From RBC038 sp041390625 (GTDB lineage Bacteria > Chloroflexota > Dehalococcoidia > UBA2979), in assembly GCA_041390625.1 (NCBI GenBank), contig JAWKPM010000004.1, positions 1 to 64,000 on the forward strand: DNA of 64,000 nucleotides, read 5' to 3'. The notes under the pieces are model-generated. The model was not told where the DNA came from. It saw only the letters and a program-made list of their open reading frames with translations, and searched no databases. Of this stretch, positions 16,758 through 25,931 are shown piece by piece (position 1 is the stretch's first letter; each line of letters opens with the position of its first letter). The translations under genes were made by a program, and so were the position numbers.

Positions 16758-16783
16758 GCGTTGGTCGAGACGGAAGGTTCGAG

Positions 16784-17320
16784 CTAGTGGGTGCGGAAGC
16801 CCCAGCGGCGGCGGGCGACCCACACGCCGGCGAAGGCGAGCACCGCGACGACGAGGGTGGAGACGAGCGCGCTGACGGCGACGACGCCGGACTCCACGAC
16901 CCCGGCGCTACCGGTGTTCGGCGGCAGCGGCGGCTGGCCGACCGGGAGGACGACCTGCGTGTCGATGCTGCCGCAGGTGGCGCTCAGCGTGATGGTGCCC
17001 GCGGTCTCACCGGTAAACAGCGTCAGCTGCGCGGTGCCGTCGGCGCCGGTCGTGAACTCGCTCGGCGTGATCGTGGCGGTGGTGCCCGGCTGCTTCACGA
17101 TGCTGATCGTGGAGGTCTGACCCGGCAGCGGGTTGCCGCCCGTGTCCGTCCACACCAGCAGGATGCTGACGTTCTGGTTCACGCCGGGGTTCGGCACGGC
17201 CGGGATGAAGACGCAGTTGCCCACCGGCGGCGGGTACGACTGCGCATTGGCGACGGTCGTGCTTCCGAACACCGCCGCAGCCATGAGCAGGGACGCAGTC
17301 AGCAAAGTGAGTGATCGCAC
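16784..17320 (-). CDS. Secreted Ig-like protein with LPxTG-like sorting tail
   Basis: A 178-residue protein. The GTG start has GGAGG six bases upstream. It has a signal peptide ending ANAQS, then a single bacterial Ig-like (Big_1-type) beta domain with one cysteine pair (C36, C116). The C-terminus is LPPNTG (132-137), a ~25-residue hydrophobic helix and a VARRRWGFRTH basic tail. This tripartite tail is how sortase substrates are built, although the motif has an extra Pro compared with LPxTG. It is probably anchored by the sortase at 13918-14655. Confidence 0.82.
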   Translation of the reverse strand: MRSLTLLTASLLMAAAVFGSTTVANAQSYPPPVGNCVFIPAVPNPGVNQNVSILLVWTDTGGNPLPGQTSTISIVKQPGTTATITPSEFTTGADGTAQLTLFTGETAGTITLSATCGSIDTQVVLPVGQPPLPPNTGSAGVVESGVVAVSALVSTLVVAVLAFAGVWVARRRWGFRTH

Positions 17321-17396
17321 GGGGCCTCCTCGGTCTCGGACGAAGTATCAATCACCGTCGATCAACGAACAGACACATCTTGATAAGACCTGACAT

Positions 17397-18209
17397 TTAC
17401 AGTTGGGACGCGGTCCAGGCGCCGGCCCGCCGCACCTGTCGATGTGCCCAGCCCACCGGGGTCCGCAGGCGCGTGCGCCGCAGCCGGCGGCCGACGAGGG
17501 ACCGCACCGTCAGCGCGGGCGGACGCACGAGCACCGCGACCGGCGAATCGAACATCGCTTCGGTCTTCTCGAACAGCGTGGGGTGGCCCTCGGTGACCTC
17601 GGCGCGGTACCGATCGACGTGCTCGGGCCGCGCCAGGTAGAGCTTGCCGGGGCTGACCGCGAAGGGCTTGAGCGCGCTGGCGGGGTCCAGCAGGTAGCGC
17701 GCCGTCGCGGCCGCGACGCCCGGGAAGCGCTCGTTGAACACGTCATCGAGGACGGCGACGCCCTCGGGGACGAGGATGCGCTCGACGAGCCGGATGTCGC
17801 TCAACACCACGTCCTCGTCGTGCCCGCCATCGATCGAGACGATGCGGCAGCCGCCGACGTGGTCGCGAATCGCCTCGGGCGTCAGGTTCGTCGAGGAACC
17901 GCGCAACACGGTCACGTCGGCGTCCCCGGTCCACCGCTCGACGTTCGCGAGGAAGCGGTCGTGCAGGTCGTTGGGGAAGGTGTCGGCGGCGAAGCAGCGC
18001 TCGTTCGCGTGGGCAGTCAGCTTCAGCAGGATGAACAGCCGCCCCTGAAAGACGCCGATCTCCCCGAGGCCGCCCGTAACGCCTCGATGGCGCTGTCGCA
18101 TCGAGATCCGCGCGATGACGCCGGCGCTGTGATCGTCGAGCCAGCCGGGAACATCGCGGTGTCTCGTAATGTAACGTGTCAAGTGATGCGTCGTCATGAT
18201 TCCATTCAT
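17397..18209 (-). CDS. Class I SAM-dependent methyltransferase (Methyltransf_24-like)
   Basis: A 270-residue cytoplasmic protein. LGEIGVFQGRLFILL matches the SAM-binding motif I of the cephalosporin-hydroxylase/Methyltransf_24 type, and IVSIDGGHDEDVVLSDIRL matches the acidic motif with the catalytic metal-site-like residues. The C-terminal ~50 residues are Arg-rich. It begins the glycan locus on the minus strand and may methylate a sugar. ATG 18209 or 18197 could be the start. Confidence 0.75.
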   Translation of the reverse strand: MNGIMTTHHLTRYITRHRDVPGWLDDHSAGVIARISMRQRHRGVTGGLGEIGVFQGRLFILLKLTAHANERCFAADTFPNDLHDRFLANVERWTGDADVTVLRGSSTNLTPEAIRDHVGGCRIVSIDGGHDEDVVLSDIRLVERILVPEGVAVLDDVFNERFPGVAAATARYLLDPASALKPFAVSPGKLYLARPEHVDRYRAEVTEGHPTLFEKTEAMFDSPVAVLVRPPALTVRSLVGRRLRRTRLRTPVGWAHRQVRRAGAWTASQL

Positions 18210-18518
18210 CGGCGCAGAGAGGTGCGGTGAAGGAGCATCCTAGCAGAGCACGTCAGCGCCTCGGTGAGTCGTGAGATCACGCGCTCGAACTGAGATGCGG
18301 ACGAAACCTCGATGCGATTCTGTCCGGTCCCGTTTGCGAATCCTCAACGCGGCGCGTGGCACAACTGATCAAGGAGTGGACGAAGCCGATCGGTTACGGC
18401 GCCGCAGCGATCCCTCCGGTCTGTCGCACATCGCACAGAGCCCGACTCCAGGCGGCACAGCACGCGGCAGCGCGCGACCTCGAGGGGTGAGGCTGCTGCG
18501 GGGGACGCGAGGCACTCC
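18210..18518. other. Divergent intergenic region
   Basis: A 309-bp spacer between the methyltransferase and pyruvyltransferase genes. It must hold both promoters. I see no RNA gene, repeat or clear promoter. Confidence 0.5.
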
Positions 18519-19823
18519 ATGCGCGTGGGAATCTGGGGACACTTCCACGGCGGCAACTTCGGCGACGACCTCGTCGTGCGCACGCTCATCGAGGGCCTGC
18601 GCCGCCGGGATCCCGCGGCCGAGATCGTCGCCTTCGCTCAGGCGCCGGATTCGGCGAGCGAGTTGCATGGCGTTCCTGCCGTGCCGATCCACGCGAACTA
18701 CCGACCCGGCCTGGACTACCAGCGACCGACGTTCTGGCGGCGCCACGGCGGCTGGCTGCCGCTTCGAGCACTGCGCTACCTCGTGCGGCTGGCGATCGCA
18801 CTCCTCCGGGAGCCGGTCTTCATGCTGCGCGGATACCGGCGACTGAAGAAGCTCGACCTCGTCGTGGTCGCGGGCTCAGGACAGCTCCAGGACACCTACG
18901 CGGGCCCCTTCGGGATGCCGTTTACTGCCTTCAAGTGGGCGCTCGCCGCTCGACTGGCCGGCACGCCGATGATGTTCCTCGGGGTGGGCGTCGGGCCCCG
19001 CGTCGTCACGCCCATCGGTCGGTTCTTCCTGCGGAATGCGCTGCGCCTCTCTCCGCACGTGTCGGTTCGCGACCGCGTCTCGGCGGACGTGGCGGAGAGC
19101 CTGACCGGCGAGCGGTACCCCGAGATTCCCGACATGGCGTTCGCCCTCGATGTATCGAGGACCGCAGTCCGCCGGGCGGCCGGCGAGCGGGGCGTTGTCG
19201 GCATGAACACGATGGCGTGGGCAGAGCCGGGCCTCTGGCGAGACGGCGACCTCGGACGCTACGAGGCGTATCGGGCGAAGCTCGTGGAGTTCGTGGAGTG
19301 GACTGTGCGCTCGGACCTCGACGTGGTCTTGTTCTCATCGGTGCCGACCACGGACGGCCGGATGGCCGATGAGATCGTGGCGATACTCGAGGACCGCCTT
19401 ACCACTGGGGAGCTGGCGCACGTGCGGCGCCCGCAGATCGAGCGCCCGGCCGACTTCTTCGAGGTCGTAGAGGCGTGTGACCTCGTTGTGTCTGAGCGGT
19501 TCCACAGCGTCGTGCTGCCGACGCTCCTCGGGACGCCGGTGGTAGCGCTCGCCTACGAGCCGAAGACGTGGCACGTGATGGGTCAGCTCGACCGGTCCGA
19601 CTTCGTCCTCGACATCAACGACTTCACCGTCCCCGAGCTGATCGCGCTCGTGGAGCGGACTCGCCGAGACACGGCAGCAAGCTCGAGGCAAGCAGCGCGG
19701 GCGGAGGAGCTTCGACGCCGAGTCGACGCGGAGTTCGATCGGGTCTTCGACCCCGCTCAACCCCTGGCGACGCGAAAGCGCGGCCGACACGCCGTCGATG
19801 CCGGGCAGACGCACCGCGCTTAG
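18519..19823 (+). CDS. Polysaccharide pyruvyltransferase family protein
   Basis: A 434-residue protein beginning MRVGIWGHFHGGNFGDDLVVRTLIEG, the N-terminal signature of the PF04230 pyruvyltransferase family (CsaB/WcaK-like). The middle contains LDLVVVAGSGQLQD and PMMFLGVGVGP; the C-terminal half has VSERFHSVVLPTLLGTPVVAL, the conserved RxH substrate motif. It would transfer pyruvate as a ketal from PEP onto a glycan. The ATG has a GGGGGACGCGAGG upstream purine run. It is convergent with the frameshifted glycosyltransferase, with only nine bases between stops. Confidence 0.87.
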   Translation: MRVGIWGHFHGGNFGDDLVVRTLIEGLRRRDPAAEIVAFAQAPDSASELHGVPAVPIHANYRPGLDYQRPTFWRRHGGWLPLRALRYLVRLAIALLREPVFMLRGYRRLKKLDLVVVAGSGQLQDTYAGPFGMPFTAFKWALAARLAGTPMMFLGVGVGPRVVTPIGRFFLRNALRLSPHVSVRDRVSADVAESLTGERYPEIPDMAFALDVSRTAVRRAAGERGVVGMNTMAWAEPGLWRDGDLGRYEAYRAKLVEFVEWTVRSDLDVVLFSSVPTTDGRMADEIVAILEDRLTTGELAHVRRPQIERPADFFEVVEACDLVVSERFHSVVLPTLLGTPVVALAYEPKTWHVMGQLDRSDFVLDINDFTVPELIALVERTRRDTAASSRQAARAEELRRRVDAEFDRVFDPAQPLATRKRGRHAVDAGQTHRA

Positions 19824-19832
19824 ACGCCGGGA

Positions 19833-20782
19833 CTAGACCTTCGGCACGCCGAGCGAGCGCAGGGCACGCACCGCCTGCCAGCGCCAGGCACGGCCACGAG
19901 AGACGAACTCGCGGACGTGGTACGGGTCCTGGGGAATCGCGGGCAGATTCGCCGGGCTCGAGACGTAGCTGCCGTCTCGAGCGTCGAACTGAAGCAGTTC
20001 GGCGGGGACCACGCGGTCTTTCCACGACAACGCGCCGCCGCCGGTGAGCCCTGCTCGCTTAGCCGTCGATCGACCTCTGCGGAGAACGAGTCGCTGCGCC
20101 AGCTCTGCAACTTCTCGTGCACGAATTCGCCGTCCGGAGCCTGAAGGCGGGCCTCGAGGCGATGCTGAATCTGCTCCGGTGAGCGGAACTGGTAGTGCTT
20201 CAGACGGATGCGCCGGGGGTAGTTGCCAAACACGCCGACCGCCGAGCCTCCAATGAAACGCCCGTCACGCGTGCGAGGCCAGACGATTCCTCGCGTGTGG
20301 CGGAAGAAGCGCGGCTCCGACCAGGAGTTCAGGTAGTAGCGGATGCGCTGCTCGACCGGGGTGGCGAGGAAGCCGACGGGATCAGCTTCGTAGCGTTCGA
20401 GGTCACGGTCGGTGAAGAAGTACTGGTAGGACGAGTTCCACACGCGTCGGTAGCGCCAGGGAACGGCCTCGAGGAAGGTGCGCGGGTCATCGATATAGAT
20501 CTCGTCCGCGTCCATCTTGCACCACCAGTCGCCCGGTGATGCCTCACGGCGATGCGCCTCGAACGCAGTCCCACGCAGGCCGTCGCTGAAGGGGCGAAGG
20601 TCGCGGGCGAACGGCACGACGGCCGGGATCGAACTCGCGAGGTCCTGGACGATCTCCCATGAGCCGTCGGAACTGCCGTTGTCGATGACGTAGATGCGGT
20701 CGCACCACTCCGCGTTGGCGCGGAGGACCTCGCCGACCACATCGGCCTCGTCCTTCACGAGCATCATCGCCCGGATCATCAC
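19833..20782 (-). pseudogene. Glycosyltransferase family 2-like, frameshifted near the 3' end
   Basis: The N-terminal ~250 residues (MLVKDEADVVGEVL, YVIDNGSSDGSW, GDWWCKMDADEIYIDDP, RRIRLKHYQFRSPEQIQHRLEARLQAP) align block by block with the intact paralogue at 28442-29371. Around 20030-20060, in a GCGGCGGCG tract, the frame is lost. The homologous tail (WKDRVVPAELLQFDARDGSYVS) continues in another frame to a stop at 19833. The span of 950 bp is one base short of a whole number of codons, consistent with a single-base deletion. It is either a recent pseudogene or a sequencing error in a GC repeat. An intact protein would be ~316 residues and transfer a sugar in the glycan locus. Confidence 0.83.
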
Positions 20783-20818
20783 GCCGGCATCCCTGTCCAG
20801 CAGCTTACGAATGCCGAA

Positions 20819-20848
20819 GGCGCCGCACGTCGAATCGACGGCGGCGCC
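20819..20848 (-). terminator. Terminator-like hairpin
   Basis: GGCGCCGC-A-CGTCG-AAT-CGACG-GCGGCGCC forms a 13-bp stem with one bulge, just after the stop of the epimerase at 20877 on the minus strand. No clear T-run. Confidence 0.55.
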
Positions 20849-20876
20849 TCAGCCTGAGTGTCCACCGTTCGTGAGG

Positions 20877-21926
20877 CTAGCTCACCGCGGCAGCGGCCTC
20901 GATCCTAGCGCGCGCCGCCTCGAGGACGCGGCCAAAGCCCTCCTCGATAGAGATCTGCGGTTGCCAGTCGAGCGTCTCGACCATGTGGTCGATGTTCGCG
21001 TAGCGCGAGTGGACGCCGACAGGCTTGTCCTCGAGCGGCTGGATCGTCGGGCTGTAGCCCTCGATGTCGGCAAAGAGCCGCGCGACCTCGCGGAAGTTGG
21101 TCAGCTTGCCCGAGCCGATGTTGATAGCGCGGCCATCCGAGACACGGTCGAGGATGCGGAACATCGCCTCGACACAGTCGTCGATGTGCACGAAGTCGCG
21201 CCCCTGGAGACCGGAGCCCCACACCACGATCGGGTCCTCGTGTGCCGCGGCCCGAGCCGCGATCGCGGGGACCGGGTACGAGAGGTCCTGGTCCTCGCCG
21301 TAGCCTGAAAACGGCCGAATGCACGCCACGTGGAGGCCATAGCGCTCTGCGGCGAGCAAGGCGAGGTACTCGCCGGTCAACTTCGCCCATCCATAGGTCA
21401 TGTCGGGCTGACCTAGGCGGCCCCCGATGTTGATGTCGCTCTCCTTGAGGGCGACGGCGGCCTGGTCGGTCTGGAGGTCGATCGGGTACGCCGCGCTGGA
21501 GCTCGCGTAGAGCAAGCGCTCGGGCCGCGCCTTGATCGCCCAGCTGAAGCACATCGCGTCGATGGCGAGGTCGATCGCGACCGCGAGCGGGTTCCCATCG
21601 ATGTTCGCTCGGCCGCCGACGACGGCCGCGAGGTGCACCACATCGCCGAAGGCCGGCACCTCGAAGGGCACTGCCTCGTCGAAGACCGGGCGGCAGTCAC
21701 CCTGGTAGAAGGTGACGGTCTGCGGGCCTTCGTAGCGAATGAGGGCGCCATCGTCGCGGCGGGCCGCTACGTACTCCGCGGGCAACCACGTGTCGGGGTG
21801 CATGCCAATCGAGAGGTCATCGACGAGCCAGACGTCGTCACCTCGGTTGAGCAGGTAGGACGTCACGTGACGTCCGACGAACCCGCATCCACCCGTGACG
21901 AGCGCGGGCTTCCCGTTACCTGACAT
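20877..21926 (-). CDS. NAD-dependent epimerase/dehydratase, GDP-mannose-3,5-epimerase-like
   Basis: A 349-residue extended SDR with TGGCGFVGRHV (11-18 core) and Tyr178-x3-Lys182 in TYGWAKL. It contains the RPFSGYGEDQD and GRDFVHIDDCVEAM blocks typical of nucleotide-sugar epimerases. The ATG overlaps the end of the upstream glycosyltransferase gene by 11 bp, preceded by GAGAGG, so the two are co-translated. The substrate is not certain. It lies in the glycan locus and supplies an activated sugar. Confidence 0.87.
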   Translation of the reverse strand: MSGNGKPALVTGGCGFVGRHVTSYLLNRGDDVWLVDDLSIGMHPDTWLPAEYVAARRDDGALIRYEGPQTVTFYQGDCRPVFDEAVPFEVPAFGDVVHLAAVVGGRANIDGNPLAVAIDLAIDAMCFSWAIKARPERLLYASSSAAYPIDLQTDQAAVALKESDINIGGRLGQPDMTYGWAKLTGEYLALLAAERYGLHVACIRPFSGYGEDQDLSYPVPAIAARAAAHEDPIVVWGSGLQGRDFVHIDDCVEAMFRILDRVSDGRAINIGSGKLTNFREVARLFADIEGYSPTIQPLEDKPVGVHSRYANIDHMVETLDWQPQISIEEGFGRVLEAARARIEAAAAVS

Positions 21927-23130
21927 CGGCGTAGTCCTCTCTGCGTTCCCTGGCGTGAAGGGTCTTCTGGTAGAACGACTCGAGCGCGGCGCCCACGTGC
22001 GACCACGAGTACTCAGTCTCAGCGAGGTGTCGGGCGGTCGCCCCCTGCCGCTCCCATGCGGCGCGCTCTTCAATCATCGTAGCCAGCGCCCGGGCGAGAT
22101 CCTCGGGCTCCGGCTGTGCAAGCCGGCCGATGTCGGCCTGCTGAAAGATGGTCGCAAGGTCGCCGACGCTCGTAGATACGGTCGGGCGAGCTGCAGCCAT
22201 GTAATCGTTGATCTTCGAAGGCCAGCGCCCGCGGTTGGCGAGCGTATTGTTGAGCGGCAGGACGAAGAAGTCACACGCCGCGAGGTATCCCGCCAGGTCC
22301 TCAGGCTCCACGTACCCGCTCGATAGCAAGCGGCCGGAGTCGGCGAGTTCGGGCGCCATTGTGGCTCGGAAGCTTCCGATCATCAGCAGGCGAGCATCGG
22401 CGTGCTCATGTCCGATCCGCTGCATCGCGTCGGATAGGAGGTCGGCGTCCGCCTGGTAGATGTTCCCGAGGTAACCGATCAGCACACCATCGTCGGGCAG
22501 ACCGAACTTGGCGCGCGCCTCGTGCTTGTCAACGAGCGGGATCTGGTCGGGATCGCAGCCCGGGGGCAGCCGCAGAAGGCGGTCCTCCGGAATGCCGATG
22601 GAGACCGCACGATCGTAGAGGGCGCGCGAGATAGCGATATTGCCATCGGCGCGCGGGTGGAAGTGCTCCTCGAAGTACGTCTCGAAGGGCGCGATGACCT
22701 TCGACGCGAGGCCGGTGCGCTCAGCGCTCGTGCCGCCGCGACCGAACCAGTCAGTCCAGTCGGCGACGACGGCTGCGCCGGTCGCCCTTCGCGCGTACAG
22801 GGCGGGAAGCGCGACCGCGGGACGGGCATCGACCGCGTGTGCGATGTCGTACTTCTGGCCTCGCAGCCACTTCATCCGGCGAAGCGCGTCCCACGGGTCC
22901 CATCCCGTGCGCCCCTGGCCCTTGAGGAGGTCGGGCGAGTGGATGATCCGGACGGCGCCGTCCGTGGTCTCCTCGAAGCTGCCGCGACGGTCCTCGGAGA
23001 TCGCAACCAACGTGACCTCGTGCCCACGCGCGGCCAGCGACCGCGCCTGGCCGAGGCCGTGGAAGAACGCGCCCCCACGGTACGCGACGTTATGTGTGAA
23101 GAAGATGAGGCGCAGCGGCTCGGCTCCCAC
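21916..23130 (-). CDS. Glycosyltransferase family 4
   Basis: About 404 residues with a GT-B fold: an N-terminal LIFFTHNVAYRGGAFFHGLGQA nucleotide-independent motif, a central ISRALYDRAVSIGIPEDRLLRLPPGCD linker and the C-terminal GYLGNIYQADADLL, GYVEPEDLAGYLAACDFFVLPL and ARPTVSTSVGDL blocks. The GTG at 23130 was chosen for a nearby AGGGA; the frame is open to a GTG at 23193. It overlaps the downstream epimerase gene. Acceptor and donor are unknown. Confidence 0.83.
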   Translation of the reverse strand: MGAEPLRLIFFTHNVAYRGGAFFHGLGQARSLAARGHEVTLVAISEDRRGSFEETTDGAVRIIHSPDLLKGQGRTGWDPWDALRRMKWLRGQKYDIAHAVDARPAVALPALYARRATGAAVVADWTDWFGRGGTSAERTGLASKVIAPFETYFEEHFHPRADGNIAISRALYDRAVSIGIPEDRLLRLPPGCDPDQIPLVDKHEARAKFGLPDDGVLIGYLGNIYQADADLLSDAMQRIGHEHADARLLMIGSFRATMAPELADSGRLLSSGYVEPEDLAGYLAACDFFVLPLNNTLANRGRWPSKINDYMAAARPTVSTSVGDLATIFQQADIGRLAQPEPEDLARALATMIEERAAWERQGATARHLAETEYSWSHVGAALESFYQKTLHARERREDYADVR

Positions 23131-23309
23131 GCGTCCCTCTGGCTTTCGATGGTCGATCAATCCGGCCGGAACGACCGGAGGGGGCACGCACACGGCGTGC
23201 GCCCAATGCGATGATCTTGCGGTCCGTTCACGGCCGCGCGACTAAACTCAGTCCACGTGACCAAGAAAAGCGTACGGGTTCAACCGTCAACAAGCAGGAT
23301 CGAACGCGT

Positions 23310-24473
23310 GTGATCGAACGAAGCATTGACGACGGCCGGGACATCGAGGTCGCGGAGCCGGGCGCGCGCCGCCGGGTGCTGCACCTGATCAACGGCGAGT
23401 ACTACGCCGGCGCCGAGCGCGTGCAGGATCTGCTGGCGCTGCGCCTCCCGGACCTGGGATACGAGGTCTCGTTCGCGGCGCTGAAGCCGGTTGCGTTCGC
23501 CTCGCGCCGCAATTCGACGGTGCCGATCCACGAGACGCCGATGAAAAGCCGCGTCGATGGTCGAGCCGTGTGGTCGGTCACGCGGCTGCTGCGCGACGGT
23601 AACTTCGACCTCGTGCACACGCACACGCCTCGGACTGCCCTCGTGGGCAGCGTCGCGAGCCGGCTCGCGGGCGTGCCGATGGTGCACCACGTGCACAGCC
23701 CGACGGTGCGCGACTCGACGCGCGGCGTGACGAACCGGATCAACGCCTGGACCGAGCGCATGAGCCTGCGGAACACCGCCGCCGTGATCGCGTGCTCAGG
23801 CAGCATGGCCGAGTACGCGACGCGCATCGGTATTCCGGACAAGCGCCTCTTCGTGATCCCGAACGGCGTCCCCGGTTTCGGGCCGCTTCCCGTGCGCGCG
23901 GCACCGAGCGACGAATGGGTCATCGGCACCGCGGCATTCTTTCGCCCGCGCAAGGGTATCGAGCTCCTGATCGCGGCTGTGGCCAGGTTGCGCGCCGCCG
24001 GTGCGCCCGTCCGCCTGCGGCTGGTCGGAGGGTTCGAGTCCGAGCAGTACCGGACGGCACTGCTCGATGCGTGTGCGGCGGGCGGCCTCGACGCCTCGGG
24101 TGTCGACTGGGTGCCGTTCACGACCGACGTCGGCAGCGAACTGCGGCGGATGGACGTGTACGTGCTGCCGAGCCTCTTTGGCGAAGGTCTCTCGATGGCG
24201 CTGCTTGAGGCGATGGCTGCTGGCGCGGTCGTCGTGGCTACCGACGTCGAGGGCGTGCGCGAAGCCGTGCGACACGGCGTCGATGGATTGGTCGTCCAAG
24301 CCGGGAGCGAGCACGCCATTGCCGACGCGCTCAGCTCGATCGTCTCGGGCGACGCCGACTGGGCCACCCTGCGGATGAGCGCGTTCGAGCGCCACGCAGC
24401 CCACTTCTCGGACGCCCGCATGGCAGCTCAGCTCGCCGAGGCGTACGAGAACGTGCTGCGCGCGAAGGCCTAA
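23310..24473 (+). CDS. Glycosyltransferase family 4
   Basis: About 387 residues with GT-B architecture: LHLINGEYYAGAERVQDLLA near the N-terminus, LVHTHTPRTALVGSVAS, then VIPNGVPGFGPL, GTAAFFRPRKGIELLI, and the donor-binding PSLFGEGLSMALLEAMAAGAVVVATDVEGVRE. The GTG at 23310 has AGGAT ten bases upstream; an in-frame ATG at 23211 would add 33 residues with no Shine-Dalgarno. It is divergent from the other GT4 gene. Confidence 0.85.
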   Translation: MIERSIDDGRDIEVAEPGARRRVLHLINGEYYAGAERVQDLLALRLPDLGYEVSFAALKPVAFASRRNSTVPIHETPMKSRVDGRAVWSVTRLLRDGNFDLVHTHTPRTALVGSVASRLAGVPMVHHVHSPTVRDSTRGVTNRINAWTERMSLRNTAAVIACSGSMAEYATRIGIPDKRLFVIPNGVPGFGPLPVRAAPSDEWVIGTAAFFRPRKGIELLIAAVARLRAAGAPVRLRLVGGFESEQYRTALLDACAAGGLDASGVDWVPFTTDVGSELRRMDVYVLPSLFGEGLSMALLEAMAAGAVVVATDVEGVREAVRHGVDGLVVQAGSEHAIADALSSIVSGDADWATLRMSAFERHAAHFSDARMAAQLAEAYENVLRAKA

Positions 24474-24521
24474 CCGCACACGGACATCGGTGGTTGCCGA
24501 ACCCGGGCCTGAGTCAGTGGT

Positions 24522-25931
24522 CTATCGGTACTGCGTGCTCGTCGACAACGGCGAGCGGTGAGGCGCTCCTGGCCTCGACGGCTCGGGCGTCGAGGCCTCG
24601 GTGGCGGGTGCGTCGAGGTGGAAGGTCATGCCGGCCGCGAGATAGACGACGACGAGCACCATGGGGGCCGTCGTCTCGGTGACGTGTGTGACCAGGCCGT
24701 GCACGGCGAGTCCAGCCAGCATCGCCAGCATCGTCGCGTAGAACGCGTTGCCGCCGCTCGTGCGCCATCGGAGCACGATCTTGTTGACGAACGCAAAGAG
24801 CGCGGCGGCGGTGATGAGCGCACCCAGGAGCCCCGTCTCGACGAGGACGCGTAAGGGTTCGCTGTGAGTCTGGAACCCGAGGGGCTGGACGAGATCGGCC
24901 GTCGCGCCGAACCCAAGGCCCATCAGCGGTGATGCATCCCACCATTCGGAAAGGAACGCGCGGGTATTCACGATGCGCCAGTCGAGCGAGTTATTCGCCT
25001 CGCTCCACTGCGTGGCGCTGAGGTTCGTCTGCGAGATCTCGCCGAATCGCGAGAGACCCAGCGGATCGACGATGAAGAAGACCACGAGCAGCACCGCGAC
25101 CAGCGAGACGGCGACGCCGGCACGCCGTCCACCTCGGGTCATGACGCCGAGCAGCACCAGTCCGACGACAACCTGTCCGAGACCGCCCATGCTCTTGGTG
25201 GTCACGATCGCCACGATGAAGAGCCCGAGTGCGAGGATGTACCGTCGACCACCGTTGTCGAACGCGCCGCGCCATGCCGCAGCAACGGCGGCAATCGAGA
25301 AGAACATCGCGGCGGAGTTCGCGTGGGCGAGCGTGCCGCGGGTGCGGAAACCGTCGCTCGCGAGCGCCTGCCAGTTCGAGGCGGCCTCGAAGAGGGTGAA
25401 GAGTACGGGGCCGATCGCCACAATCACGACCACGGTCGCGAGGCGAGAAGGCGTGAGTGTTCCTCGGTGATTGACGGCGACGAGTCCGATCGCGATCAAC
25501 GAAGTTGAGCGCACCACCTCGCGAATGATCGACTGGTCGAGGCCGAACCGCCCATACGCGACGAACGTCCAGACCACGACCGCCAGCGAGAGCAGCGCCG
25601 ACGGCAACATGCCCTTCGGGTGCGGCTCAAGGGCGATGCGTGCCCCGGCGACCGCGATGATCGCCAGGCCGAGAAGCGAGCCCGGATTGAGCCCGAAGGC
25701 CACCGCGGCATTCGAATAACCGTCCGTGAACCCTCGCAAGAACAGCAGCACTGTGAGAGTTTGCACGGCAGGCGCAGCGACCAACCAAGCGAACGCGGCC
25801 ATCGCAGCCAGACCCACCGCCGCCATCGGCGCGAGAGCGGCAGCTGCTGCTGCGAATGACGCGAACACGAGCGCCATAACTGCCCGCACGGGTACGGGCA
25901 AGAAGGCGGGCTGCCACTGCGCGCTACGCAT
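24522..25931 (-). CDS. O-antigen ligase/polymerase-like membrane protein (Wzy_C)
   Basis: A 469-residue polytopic membrane protein with about twelve hydrophobic segments. The large loop carries GFGATADLVQPLGFQTHSEPLRVLVETGLLGA, matching the H-x-E-P-L-x-x-x-x-E-x-G signature of the Wzy_C/WaaL family. It would polymerise or ligate lipid-linked glycans at the outer face of the membrane. The ATG overlaps the stop of the upstream GT2 gene by eight bases. No Wzx flippase is seen in the window, so its partner for repeat-unit export is unclear. Confidence 0.85.
   Translation of the reverse strand: MRSAQWQPAFLPVPVRAVMALVFASFAAAAAALAPMAAVGLAAMAAFAWLVAAPAVQTLTVLLFLRGFTDGYSNAAVAFGLNPGSLLGLAIIAVAGARIALEPHPKGMLPSALLSLAVVVWTFVAYGRFGLDQSIIREVVRSTSLIAIGLVAVNHRGTLTPSRLATVVVIVAIGPVLFTLFEAASNWQALASDGFRTRGTLAHANSAAMFFSIAAVAAAWRGAFDNGGRRYILALGLFIVAIVTTKSMGGLGQVVVGLVLLGVMTRGGRRAGVAVSLVAVLLVVFFIVDPLGLSRFGEISQTNLSATQWSEANNSLDWRIVNTRAFLSEWWDASPLMGLGFGATADLVQPLGFQTHSEPLRVLVETGLLGALITAAALFAFVNKIVLRWRTSGGNAFYATMLAMLAGLAVHGLVTHVTETTAPMVLVVVYLAAGMTFHLDAPATEASTPEPSRPGAPHRSPLSTSTQYR

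Noticed and set aside
14976..16823. 615-codon open frame on the minus strand
   Set aside because: Antisense to the DUF4012 gene; no recognisable motif.
19820..20030. C-terminus of the frameshifted GT2 in its original frame
   Set aside because: It reads as Ser/Arg/Cys-rich text unlike the paralogue; the homologous tail is in the other frame ending at 19833.
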